From Streptomyces parvulus (lineage in GTDB: Bacteria > Actinomycetota > Actinomycetes > Streptomycetales > Streptomycetaceae): DNA of 64,000 nt. The position numbers and the translations under genes were made by a program. The stretch covers positions 62,001-126,000 of the forward strand of contig NZ_BMRX01000001.1 of assembly GCF_014648855.1 (NCBI RefSeq), written 5' to 3'. Under the pieces are notes generated by a model that was given only the letters and a program-made list of their open reading frames with translations, ran no database searches and had not been told where the DNA came from. Within the stretch, counting starts at the first letter, position 1, and each line of letters begins with the position of its first letter. Below are positions 55,601-63,153 of the stretch, in pieces.

Positions 55601-56273
55601 AGCGGGGTGCGGCAGGCGGCGGCCCGACCGGCTGGTGCTCGGCCGGCAGCGCTGGGCCCGCCCGTGCCCGGACCTCCGCCGCGAACGGCCCCCGGCCCGA
55701 CTCCGCCGACACGTCCGAGACCTGACCGGTCAGCACGCAGCGCACCAAGCGCGCACGCTGGGCCCGCGCGACCCGTTCGGCCTCGGCACACGCCGCCGGT
55801 CCTCCCCGGGACCAGTGGTCCGCGGCCGCCAGCGCAGCCAGATCGGCACCGCCGGCGGCCCGATGCCGCGCCACCACCGCCTCCCCCAGCCCCAGCACGA
55901 TGCCGAACACCAGGCAGAGGACGGCGACCGCACCGACACTCCAGACGGTGGCGGAACCCTGATCGGATGCGGGACGCTCGGCGGCATCCGAAGTCGGGGC
56001 GGGGGCAGCGTGATTGGCGGCATCCGCATCCGGGCCGGAAACAGCGCGGCCAGCGGCAGCCGCACCTGGGCCGGAAACAGCGGCGCCGGCGGCATCCACA
56101 CCCGGTACGGAAACAGCGGGCCCGGCAGCAACCGCACCCGGGCCGGAAACAGTGCGGCCGGCGGCATCCACACCAACGCCGGGGACGGTGTGGCCGACGG
56201 CACCGGAGCACCGGACCGCCCGAGCGCCGCCGACACCCGGGGCTGTCGCGCGGGGCGACGCCATGCCCCTCAC
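55518..56273 (-). CDS. TadE-like secretion helicase-neighbour protein (Rv3654c family) with 12-residue repeats
   Basis: A 251-residue protein of the Rv3654c-type Tad pseudopilin group. The first 100 residues are a low-complexity Ala/Gly/Pro/Val region built of about six 12-residue repeats (AAGxAVSGPGxx). Then comes a prepilin-like site DQG-SATVW and a hydrophobic helix (AVAVLCLVFGIVLGLGEAVVA), followed by GGADLAALAAADHW typical of the family. The tail is Pro-rich. The GTG start overlaps the TadE stop (GTGA). The 3' end runs 83 bp into the convergent helicase gene. Confidence 0.8.
   Translation of the reverse strand: MRGMASPRATAPGVGGARAVRCSGAVGHTVPGVGVDAAGRTVSGPGAVAAGPAVSVPGVDAAGAAVSGPGAAAAGRAVSGPDADAANHAAPAPTSDAAERPASDQGSATVWSVGAVAVLCLVFGIVLGLGEAVVARHRAAGGADLAALAAADHWSRGGPAACAEAERVARAQRARLVRCVLTGQVSDVSAESGRGPFAAEVRARAGPALPAEHQPVGPPPAAPRSTEPVPQPPRPSPPPPRPPHPLPAAAP
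55996..56211. repeat. 36-bp coding minisatellite
   Basis: Four well-conserved 36-bp units (56032-56067, 56068-56103, 56104-56139, 56140-56175) starting GGGCCGGAAACAG or similar, flanked by one degenerate unit on each side. It lies in the Rv3654c-like gene and encodes the 12-residue repeats. Copy number is likely to vary between strains. Confidence 0.85.
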
Positions 56274-56695
56274 GGCTCCGCCCCCACCGTCGCCCCGGGC
56301 CGTTCCGCCGAGGCCACGGCCTCCTCCCGTACCTCGAAGGGGAGGCCGTGCAACGCCGGCGGCTCGGCCACCACGACCACGCGGACCAGACCCGCTCCCC
56401 TGCCGACCGTGACCCGGGCCCCGGGCGGCGCGGCCTCCCGGGCGACCGCGACGACGGCCTCGTCCGGATCCTCACGCGCCGCCGCACGGGCACCCGTGCG
56501 GGCCGCGTCCACGCACTGGATCTGAGCGGCCACCACCAGCAGCCCCCACACCAGCGCCATCGCGAAAACCACCAGCACCGGCAGCACCACGGCCGTCTCG
56601 GCGGTCACGAACCCTCCGTCGGAGCGGCTACAGCCGCCTCGGAGGCGGCCCGCCCGCGCCGCCTCCGTGCTGACCGGCCGCTCACATCCGCGCAT
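56270..56695 (-). CDS. tadE: TadE-family pseudopilin
   Basis: A 141-residue protein with a charged leader, then the class III prepilin site GG-FVTAETAVVLPVLVVFAMALVWGLLVV: glutamate at +5 of the mature protein and one membrane helix. The C-terminal part lies outside the membrane. It is a minor pilin of the Flp/Tad machine encoded by the neighbouring genes. The ATG at 56695 supplies the leader needed for processing and overlaps the DUF4244 gene by 14 bp; a GTG at 56608 with GGAGGG would lack the leader. Confidence 0.85.
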   Translation of the reverse strand: MRGCERPVSTEAARAGRLRGGCSRSDGGFVTAETAVVLPVLVVFAMALVWGLLVVAAQIQCVDAARTGARAAAREDPDEAVVAVAREAAPPGARVTVGRGAGLVRVVVVAEPPALHGLPFEVREEAVASAERPGATVGAEP

Positions 56696-56909
56696 CGAGG
56701 GCCCGCTTCACGATGCCCTGCAACTCGGCGCTGACCGCACCGCTCGTGACGACCTTGTACAGGACCACGGCGAACGCCACCGCCGCGACGATCCCCATCG
56801 CGTACTCCGAGGTGACCATTCCCGCGTCCCGCCGCACGCCCCGTCGCCGCAGCGCCGTCCGTGCTCCGCACACCAGGGCACACAGCCGTGCCCGTACCGC
56901 CTGATACAT
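56682..56909 (-). CDS. DUF4244 Flp-pilin-like protein
   Basis: A 75-residue protein with a basic leader (RTALRRRGVRRDAG) and prepilin-type site G-MVTSEYAMGIVAAVAFAVVLYKVV, with glutamate at +5 and one helix; probably the major Flp-like pilin. The ATG at 56909 (MYQAVRARL) has GGGGG upstream; an ATG at 56930 (MNLTGVEM) is the alternative. It lies between the TadC-type and TadE genes, 89 bp from tadC. Confidence 0.82.
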   Translation of the reverse strand: MYQAVRARLCALVCGARTALRRRGVRRDAGMVTSEYAMGIVAAVAFAVVLYKVVTSGAVSAELQGIVKRALDARM

Positions 56910-56997
56910 CTCAACCCCCGTGAGGTTCATCGCCGTTCTCGGCTCATTCGTTCGTCACTCGGTGTCCGGCTCCACGCCGGTCGGTCTCCGCGCTCGG

Positions 56998-57792
56998 TCA
57001 GCGGCCGCCTCCCCCGTCTCCCAGCACCCCGCCGGCCAGCCCGATGACCACGGGCAGTACACCCACGGCGATGAAGGCGGGGAGGAAGCACAGCCCCACC
57101 GGGGCGGTGACCATGACGGCCGCCCGCCGGGCCCGGACCGTGGTCCGGCGGGCCCAGTCGGCGCGGGCCTGGGCGGCGAGACGAGCGGCCGGCCCCGCCG
57201 CGGGCAGCCCGGAGACATCGGCCCGTTCCAGCAGTCGCGCCAGCGGACCGGCGCCCGGTACGGCGGCCAACCCGCGCCACGCGCCCTCCGGTTCGCCGCC
57301 GAGCCGGACCTCCGCCGCGCCCCGGCCCAGCGCGTCTCCCACGGGCCCGCCCAAGGCGTCGCCCACCGCGCGCGCGGCGGCCACCGGACTCGCCCCCGCG
57401 GCGACGCAGGCCGCCAGGAGGTCGGCCGCCAGCGGCAGTTGCCGGGCGGCCCGGGCGGCGGCGCCGTCCCCGGCCGTACCGTCGGCCGGGCGACGGGAGC
57501 GGTACCGCCACAGCGCCGCAGCACCCGCCAGCCCCACCAAGGCACCGGATACGCCTCCCACCACGGCCCAGCCGGCGCACACCGTGCCCAGGAGCGGCCC
57601 CCACGCGCGGACAGCGGCCCGCACCTCGGCACCCCGCGGATTCGCCCGGGCCGGCGCGCGCACCAGCAGCCCCGTGACGCGACGGCGCACCGCCCGCTCC
57701 CGCCTCGCCGCCGCGAGCACCCGTGTCAGCCAGAGGACCGCCGCCAGCGTCCCCACCATCGCCCCCAGCCTGTGGACAACTTCACCGTTCAC
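56998..57792 (-). CDS. tadC: Type II/IV secretion F-domain membrane protein (TadC-like)
   Basis: A 264-residue inner-membrane platform protein with GspF-type helices near residues 80-100 and 230-260, and the F-domain segment QLPLAADLLAACVAAGASPVAAARAVGDAL near 125. The GTG start overlaps the tadB-like stop (GTGA). It assembles the Tad pilus or secretion channel with the TadA ATPase. Confidence 0.88.
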   Translation of the reverse strand: MNGEVVHRLGAMVGTLAAVLWLTRVLAAARRERAVRRRVTGLLVRAPARANPRGAEVRAAVRAWGPLLGTVCAGWAVVGGVSGALVGLAGAAALWRYRSRRPADGTAGDGAAARAARQLPLAADLLAACVAAGASPVAAARAVGDALGGPVGDALGRGAAEVRLGGEPEGAWRGLAAVPGAGPLARLLERADVSGLPAAGPAARLAAQARADWARRTTVRARRAAVMVTAPVGLCFLPAFIAVGVLPVVIGLAGGVLGDGGGGR

Positions 57793-58661
57793 GAGATCTC
57801 CTCCGCTCCCCGCACGATCCGGGCCACCCACCACACGCCCAGTGCCTCCAGCAGTCCTCCGGCCAGCAGGCAGCCGAGCCCGGCTCCGGTGTGCAGCAGC
57901 ACGTGGAGCGGGTCGGAGCCGAGGGCCACGCCGAGCAGGAGCCCGAGGACCGGCAGGCCCGCGAGCATCACCGCCGTGGCCCGGGCACCGGCCAACTGGA
58001 CACGCAGGTCGGAGCGCTGGTCCCGTTCGGCGCGCAGCGCGCCCTCCAGCCGGTCGAGCCCGGTGGCCAGTCCCGCGCCCTGGTCGACGGCGACCCGCCA
58101 GCAGGCGGCGAGTCCCCGCAGCCCTTCCGCCCCCGGCTGACCGGCCGCTACCGCGAGCGCGCCCGGAACGTCCCCGCCGAAGCGGGCCGCCGCGAGCACG
58201 GCCGCCTGGGCGTCCCCGAGCCCGCCGGAGTCCCGCTCGGCCGCCCTCAGCGCCTCGCCGGGCTGCCGGCCCGCCCGCACCTCTCCGGCGAGCGCCCCGC
58301 AGAGCGCGAGCACCGCCTCCTGCCGTCGCTCCCGGGCCCGTCTCCCGGTGGCGGCCAGCCGGGTACGCCGCAGTACCGGCACGCCCGCGACTCCCGCGAC
58401 CAGCGGCAGCACCGAGGCGCCCAGCAGCGCCAGCACCAGCCCGGCGGCCGGCGACCACCACTCGAACCCGAGCCGGCCTCGCGCCCGCGCCAGCAACTCC
58501 GCCACTCGGAGCACCGGAGGCGGCGTCCCGGCGACACCCGTCCCGCCTTCAGCCAGCACCGCCCGCGCGCGCCGCACGCCGGAGTGCCATCCGCCCGCCA
58601 GCCACGCGGCGGCTCCCAGACACGCCGTGGCCGCGCCCGTCAGCAGGTCACCCGTTCCCAT
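57789..58661 (-). CDS. tadB: Type II/IV secretion F-domain membrane protein (TadB-like)
   Basis: A 290-residue partner of the TadC-like protein, with helices near residues 5-20, 65-95 and 225-280 and the F-domain core ALCGALAGEVRAGRQPGEALRAAERD near 120. It starts inside the end of the TadA gene (14-bp overlap) and overlaps the next gene by four bases, so the operon is tightly coupled. Confidence 0.88.
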   Translation of the reverse strand: MGTGDLLTGAATACLGAAAWLAGGWHSGVRRARAVLAEGGTGVAGTPPPVLRVAELLARARGRLGFEWWSPAAGLVLALLGASVLPLVAGVAGVPVLRRTRLAATGRRARERRQEAVLALCGALAGEVRAGRQPGEALRAAERDSGGLGDAQAAVLAAARFGGDVPGALAVAAGQPGAEGLRGLAACWRVAVDQGAGLATGLDRLEGALRAERDQRSDLRVQLAGARATAVMLAGLPVLGLLLGVALGSDPLHVLLHTGAGLGCLLAGGLLEALGVWWVARIVRGAEEIS

Positions 58662-60156
58662 CACGACACGCCCCCGTCCGACGGTCTCCCGCAAGTCCTT
58701 CCAGCCCCTCGAGCGCTTGGGGCCCTTGGAGCCCTCCGCCGCGCAGCAGCTCCCGCAGCCGCTCCCAGCCGCGTTCCGCCTGGAAGGCCGCCGGGCCCCA
58801 TCGCAGGGCCGGCACCGTCCGCACCAGCCCCGACGCATCCCGCTCCAGCACGTGCACCTCGGCGATCCGCCGTCTGCCCGTCCGGTCGCGGACCAGGTGC
58901 AGGACGACCGAGAGCGCCGCGGCCAGCTGGCTGTGCAGGGCCGCGCGGTCCAGGCCCGCGGCGGTGCCGAGGGCCTCCAGCCGGGCGGGTACGTCGGCGG
59001 CGGCGTTGGCGTGGACCGTGCCGCACCCGCCTTCGTGGCCGGTGTTCAACGCGGCGAGCAGGTGCACCACTTCGGGCCCGCGCACCTCGCCCACGACCAG
59101 CCGGTCCGGGCGCATGCGCAGCGCCTGTCGCACCAGGTCCTCAAGGGTGACCAGGCCGGCGGCCTCCTGGTTGGCGGGTCTGGTCTCCAGGCGGACGACG
59201 TGCGGATGGTCCGGCCGCAGTTCCGCCGAGTCCTCGGCCAGCACGACGCGTTCGTCCGGCCCGACGAGCCCGAGCAGCGCGCTCAGCAGCGTCGTCTTCC
59301 CGCTGCCCGTCCCCCCGCTGACGAGGAACGACAACCGGGCCCGCACCAGGGCGCGCAGCACGCGGTCGCCGCCCGGCGGGACAGTGCCGGCCGCCGCCAG
59401 CTCGTCGAGCGTGAAGGCGCGCGGTCGCACCACCCGCAGCGACAGGCAGGTGCACCCCACGGCCACCGGGGGCAGCACCGCGTGCAGCCGGGTGCCGTCG
59501 GGCAGCCGGGCGTCCACCCACGGCCGGGCGTCGTCGAGCCGCCGGCCGGCGACGGTGGCGAGGCGCTGGGCGAGCCTGCGTACCGATCCCGCGTCCGGGA
59601 AGGAGACCGGCGTCAGTTCCAGCCCTCCGCCCCGGTCGACCCAGACCCGGTCCGGCGCCGACACCAGCACGTCGGTCACCGAGGGGTCGGCGAGCAGCGG
59701 TTCCAGCGGCCCGCTGCCGACCAGTTCCGACCTGAGCCGCGCCGCGGTGCCGAGGATCTCGGCGTCCCCGAGCACTCGTCCCTGTTCCCGCAGCGCCTGC
59801 GCCACCCGCGCCGGTGTCGGTTCCGCCCCGCTCTCGGCCAGCCACCTCCGCACCCCGTCGAGCACCCCGGGCGCCGGAGCCGGGTCCGGGTCCGGAGACG
59901 AATCCGCCGACCCGGAGGCCGGTACCCCTGACCTCGAAACCGGCGCGACAGGCGTCCACGCCGAGTCACCCCGATCCGAGCCCCGCGCCCCAGCGGCCCC
60001 CGGCGACCCGAGGGCGACCACCCCACCCGGACGGACAGCACCGACCGGACCCGGGGCCGTCCGGGATGCCCAGCCGGGCACCACCCCGGCACTCGGCGGA
60101 CTCGGCTCCCGCACCCCCCTCGGCGACCCGGCCCCAGGCACCCGCTCCCCACTCAC
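58648..60156 (-). CDS. tadA: Secretion ATPase TadA/CpaF
   Basis: The 502-residue motor of the Tad/Flp system. After about 95 disordered Pro/Gly residues come the N-terminal domain and the RecA-like ATPase with Walker A SGGTGSGKTT near residue 285, the Asp box VLAEDSAELRPDHPHVVRLE, the degenerate Walker B PDRLVVGEVRGPE, and the His box GHEGGCGTVHANAA. The GTG start overlaps the ssd stop (GTGA). Confidence 0.93.
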   Translation of the reverse strand: MSGERVPGAGSPRGVREPSPPSAGVVPGWASRTAPGPVGAVRPGGVVALGSPGAAGARGSDRGDSAWTPVAPVSRSGVPASGSADSSPDPDPAPAPGVLDGVRRWLAESGAEPTPARVAQALREQGRVLGDAEILGTAARLRSELVGSGPLEPLLADPSVTDVLVSAPDRVWVDRGGGLELTPVSFPDAGSVRRLAQRLATVAGRRLDDARPWVDARLPDGTRLHAVLPPVAVGCTCLSLRVVRPRAFTLDELAAAGTVPPGGDRVLRALVRARLSFLVSGGTGSGKTTLLSALLGLVGPDERVVLAEDSAELRPDHPHVVRLETRPANQEAAGLVTLEDLVRQALRMRPDRLVVGEVRGPEVVHLLAALNTGHEGGCGTVHANAAADVPARLEALGTAAGLDRAALHSQLAAALSVVLHLVRDRTGRRRIAEVHVLERDASGLVRTVPALRWGPAAFQAERGWERLRELLRGGGLQGPQALEGLEGLAGDRRTGACRDGNG

Positions 60157-61364
60157 GCCGCACCGCCCGTCTCCACCAGCGCCCGGTCCCAGAACTCCCG
60201 GCAGAAGCGCGCCAGTGGTCCGCGCGCGGCGGTGCCCGGCGGGCGTCGGCTCTCCGCGGCCCGCAGGAGCCCGGACTCGACCGGCACCTCGCCGGCCAGC
60301 GGCAGTCCGAGCAGCCGGGCCACCTCGCGGTCGTCGAGCCCCGAGGCGTACGGCCCGCGTACGGCGACGCGGAGGTCGCGCAGCACCATGCCGACCGCGG
60401 TGGCCACCCGGCCCGCCGCCGCGACGGCCCGCAGCTCGGCGGGGACGACGAGGAGTGCGACGTCCAGCTGGGCGAGGATCTCGGCGACCCCGTCGTCGAT
60501 CCGGCGCGGCAGGTCGACGACGACCGTGCCGCCCCTGCGCCGGGCCGCGGCCAGTACCGCCCGGACGGCCTGCGGCGGTACCGAGACGCAGTCGCCGCGG
60601 TCCCAGCTGAGCACCCGCAGGGAGTGCAGTTCCGGCAGCGACTCCTCCAGGGCGCCGCCGCCGACCCGCCCCCGCGAGGCCGCGAACGCGGGCCAGCGCA
60701 GGCCGTCGGCCGTCTCACCGCCGAGCAGGACGTCCAGGCCGCCGCCCAGCGGATCGGCGTCGACCAGCAGGCTGCGCGTGCCCTCCCGCGCGGAGGTGAC
60801 GGCGAGGGCGCAGGCGAGCGTGGAGGCCCCCGCACCGCCCCGGCCGCCGATGACGCCGACGGTGAGGGCGGGCCTGCCGACGCCCTCGGCGACGTCGGCG
60901 ATCCGGTCGACCAGCCACTGCTCGCCGTCGGGCAGCAGCAGGACGTGGTCGGCACCGATCTCCACCGCGCGCTGCCAGACCCCGGAGTCGTCCTGGTCGC
61001 GGCCGACGAGGACCACGCCCCGCCTCCGTACGGCCCCGCGCACGCGCCGGGCCGCGTCGTCACCGACGATCACGAGCGGCGCGGCGTCCCAGGCCCCACG
61101 CCGCCCGGGAGCCGAACCTTCGTCGCCCCCGCCGGCCGCCGTCCCCTCCCGAGCCCCTGCGGCCACCCCGGGTCCCGCGGACGCCGCCGACCCCGCCGGC
61201 AGCGAGTGGTGCACCTCCGGTGTGGCGCCGGCCGCCGCGCACAGGCGCAGCAGGTCGTCGAGGAGTCCGGCGTCCTCGGTGACGATCAAGGGCCCGCTCG
61301 CGGGCGGCCCACCCCGCCGCCCTCCCGCGACGGGCGGCGGATCGGGCGTGATGTTTCCGGCCAT
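60153..61364 (-). CDS. ssd: Septum-site-determining protein Ssd (TadZ/CpaE-like)
   Basis: A 403-residue MinD/ParA-superfamily protein heading the Tad operon. An N-terminal receiver-like domain (about 15-150) contains long Gly/Ala insertions. The ATPase domain has a deviant P-loop IGGRGGAGASTLA, with no signature lysine at the first position and Ala for the P-loop Lys, and DADPLGGGLDVLLGG. In M. tuberculosis the homologue (Rv3660c) affects septum formation; as TadZ it would localise the Tad machine at the pole. ATG 61364 follows GAAGGGGGAAG. Confidence 0.9.
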   Translation of the reverse strand: MAGNITPDPPPVAGGRRGGPPASGPLIVTEDAGLLDDLLRLCAAAGATPEVHHSLPAGSAASAGPGVAAGAREGTAAGGGDEGSAPGRRGAWDAAPLVIVGDDAARRVRGAVRRRGVVLVGRDQDDSGVWQRAVEIGADHVLLLPDGEQWLVDRIADVAEGVGRPALTVGVIGGRGGAGASTLACALAVTSAREGTRSLLVDADPLGGGLDVLLGGETADGLRWPAFAASRGRVGGGALEESLPELHSLRVLSWDRGDCVSVPPQAVRAVLAAARRRGGTVVVDLPRRIDDGVAEILAQLDVALLVVPAELRAVAAAGRVATAVGMVLRDLRVAVRGPYASGLDDREVARLLGLPLAGEVPVESGLLRAAESRRPPGTAARGPLARFCREFWDRALVETGGAA

Positions 61365-61744
61365 GTTCGCTTCCCCCTTCGATTCGCGGCCGTACGGAGA
61401 ACCGGAAAGCGGTCCCCGTTTGAACGGCCGGCATGACGTGTCCGGCAAAGAGATCCGGCCGTAGAACTCGGCGCGGCCCGGACGCATGGGAATCACGGTG
61501 CGGCGAACGCGGAAATAGTGTGGATCTTGGTCCAAAACTGTGGACGAGTTGACGGTTGTGAATATCACCGTCACCCAAACCGGTGAGCCTCCACCGCCCG
61601 CCCCGCAGCCGGCGCACGACTTCCACAGAGCAGCACTTCGGCTACTCGCAGTTATGTGTCATGCGCATGCCATCCATACCTCGCACGCCACCACAGCACA
61701 CGGACTGGAGCGGAAGGAGAGCCGGAAAACGCGTCCGGACATGC

Positions 61745-61810
61745 GACGACCCCCGCCGGGGGGGAGAGCGGGGGTCGTCTCCACGGCCGACTCGGGGGGG
61801 GAGGAGTCGG
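61745..61810 (-). ncRNA. 6C RNA
   Basis: On the minus strand two stable hairpins stand side by side: CCGACTC/GAGTCGG (61810-61787) with a 10-nt loop of eight consecutive C, and GACGACCCCCGC/GCGGGGGTCGTC (61779-61745) with seven consecutive C in its 11-nt loop. Two C-rich-loop stem-loops define the actinobacterial 6C RNA. In M. tuberculosis 6C/B11 lies between Rv3660c (ssd) and Rv3661 (HAD), the same position. The exact ends are not determined; 5' end probably near 61812-61818. The rest of the 61365-61914 gap shows no supported gene. Confidence 0.82.
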
Positions 61811-61914
61811 ACCGGGTTAGCACGGTCGCGAACGATCCGTGACTTCCATGGTGTACCCGAGAGCCTTCTCAGGCAAACCCACGCGCCACAGCTTACGCCG
61901 AATGGGCTGCACCT

Positions 61915-62760
61915 ATGCTCAGGGTCGTGGAAAACCCCTCCTTGCCCCTCTCCATGCCCCGCACGGCGGCCTTCTTCGACCTGGACAAGACGGTCATTGC
62001 GAAGTCGAGCACGCTGACGTTCAGCAAGTCGTTCTACCAAGGCGGGCTGATCAACCGCAGGGCCGTGTTGCGTACCGCGTATGCCCAGTTCGTGTTCCTC
62101 GCCGGCGGGGCCGACCACGACCAGATGGAGCGGATGCGGGAGTACCTCTCCGCGCTGTGCCGCGGCTGGAACGTCCAGTTGGTCAAGGAGCTGGTCGCCG
62201 AGACCCTGCACGACCTGATCGACCCGATCATCTACGACGAGGCCGCCTCCCTGATCGAGGAGCATCACACGGCCGGCCGCGACGTCGTGATCGTCTCCAC
62301 CTCGGGCGCCGAGGTCGTCGAGCCGATCGGCGAACTGCTGGGCGCGGACCGGGTGGTGGCCACCCGCATGATCGTGGGGGACGACGGCTGCTTCACCGGC
62401 GAGGTGGAGTACTACGCGTACGGCCCCACGAAGGCGGAGGCGATCCGGGAGCTTGCCGCGTCCGAGGGGTACGACCTCTCCCGCTGCTACGCCTACAGCG
62501 ACTCGGCGACCGACGTGCCGATGCTGGAGGCCGTCGGCCACCCCCACGCGGTGAACCCGGACCGGGCGCTGCGCCGCGAGGCACTCACGCGCGCGTGGCC
62601 GATCCTCGACTTCCACCGGCCGGTGCGGCTCAAGCAGCGCATCGGCGGATTCTCGGTGCCGCCCCGGCCGGCCCTGGTCGCCGCCGCCGCGGTCGGCGCC
62701 GCGGCGGCCACCGCCGGCCTCGTCTGGTACGCGAGCCGGCGGCGGTCCACGGCGGCCTGA
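61915..62760 (+). CDS. HAD-superfamily IB phosphatase (SerB-like, Rv3661 family)
   Basis: A 281-residue HAD hydrolase with motif I FFDLDKTVIA (Asp22, Asp24), motif II VIVSTSG near residue 122, and motif IV YSDSATDVPML near 196. A C-terminal hydrophobic stretch (LVAAAAVGAAAATAGLVWYA) with a basic end suggests a membrane anchor. In streptomycetes the homologue is annotated as involved in inhibition of morphological differentiation; the substrate is unknown. A GTG at 61927 is an alternative start. It is flanked on both sides by noncoding RNA genes. Confidence 0.9.
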   Translation: MLRVVENPSLPLSMPRTAAFFDLDKTVIAKSSTLTFSKSFYQGGLINRRAVLRTAYAQFVFLAGGADHDQMERMREYLSALCRGWNVQLVKELVAETLHDLIDPIIYDEAASLIEEHHTAGRDVVIVSTSGAEVVEPIGELLGADRVVATRMIVGDDGCFTGEVEYYAYGPTKAEAIRELAASEGYDLSRCYAYSDSATDVPMLEAVGHPHAVNPDRALRREALTRAWPILDFHRPVRLKQRIGGFSVPPRPALVAAAAVGAAAATAGLVWYASRRRSTAA

Positions 62761-62828
62761 CGGACGCTCGCCTCGGGAAGCACCGGCCCCGGACCTCAGC
62801 CCCTCAGCCCCGCACCCTTTCACCCGCG

Positions 62829-62834
62829 TATGAG
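62829..62834 (+). promoter_or_regulatory. -10 element of the Ms1/6S-like RNA
   Basis: TATGAG seven bases before the predicted RNA start near 62841; no clear -35 matching TTGACA. Confidence 0.5.
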
Positions 62835-62840
62835 CGCAAA

Positions 62841-63125
62841 AGTAAAGAAGTGCGGCGAGCACTTCCGCTTACTGGGGGGCAGGAGTACAAAGGAATCAAC
62901 GGCCCGCGAGACCAAGGACATCCGAAAGGATCACCTTAACAACGCATTTGGCCCCACGGACCGAGCATGGCCACTGGGCACCCACGCGACGTCGACCCGT
63001 CGATTACGGGCCAGCCGCACCAGGTGACGGGCAAAGTACCCGGCCTGATGGGCAACACAGCGAGGACGCTTGGTAACCCGGTAGGACATGCCAGCGGCGG
63101 TACGAGTCCTCGTACCGCCGCATTT
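62841..63125 (+). ncRNA. Ms1/6S-like regulatory RNA
   Basis: A region of about 285 nt between the HAD gene and the convergent Fic-like gene, A-rich and without a credible protein gene, ending in a perfect terminator. Its 5' end folds into a long hairpin: AGTAA (62841-62845) with TTACT (62869-62873), and GAAGTGC (62847-62853) with GCACTTC (62859-62865). In M. tuberculosis the abundant RNA MTS2823 (Ms1) occupies the matching gap Rv3661/Rv3662c, and S. coelicolor has an abundant 6S-like RNA, scr3559, here. It is thought to bind RNA polymerase core. Ends are inferred. Confidence 0.72.
63094..63121 (+). terminator. Terminator of the Ms1/6S-like RNA
   Basis: Perfect 13-bp self-complementary arms GCGGCGGTACGAG / CTCGTACCGCCGC around TC, followed by ATTTCTCTGTT. 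The clearest intrinsic terminator in the right half of the window, although no plus-strand protein gene lies near. Confidence 0.9.
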
Positions 63126-63153
63126 CTCTGTTGGGCGCGCGCCCGGGGTCCGC

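Noticed and set aside
55996..56211. Possible CRISPR array of 36-bp repeats
   Set aside because: Units are directly contiguous with no spacers and encode an in-frame protein repeat; no cas genes nearby.
61540..61842. 100-codon plus-strand frame between ssd and the HAD gene
   Set aside because: No convincing ribosome site, low-complexity Pro and Gly stretches; it covers the 6C RNA.
62830..63027. 65-codon frame starting MSAKVKKCGEHF
   Set aside because: Lies over the -10 and hairpin of the RNA gene, has no ribosome site, and has low codon bias compared with neighbours.
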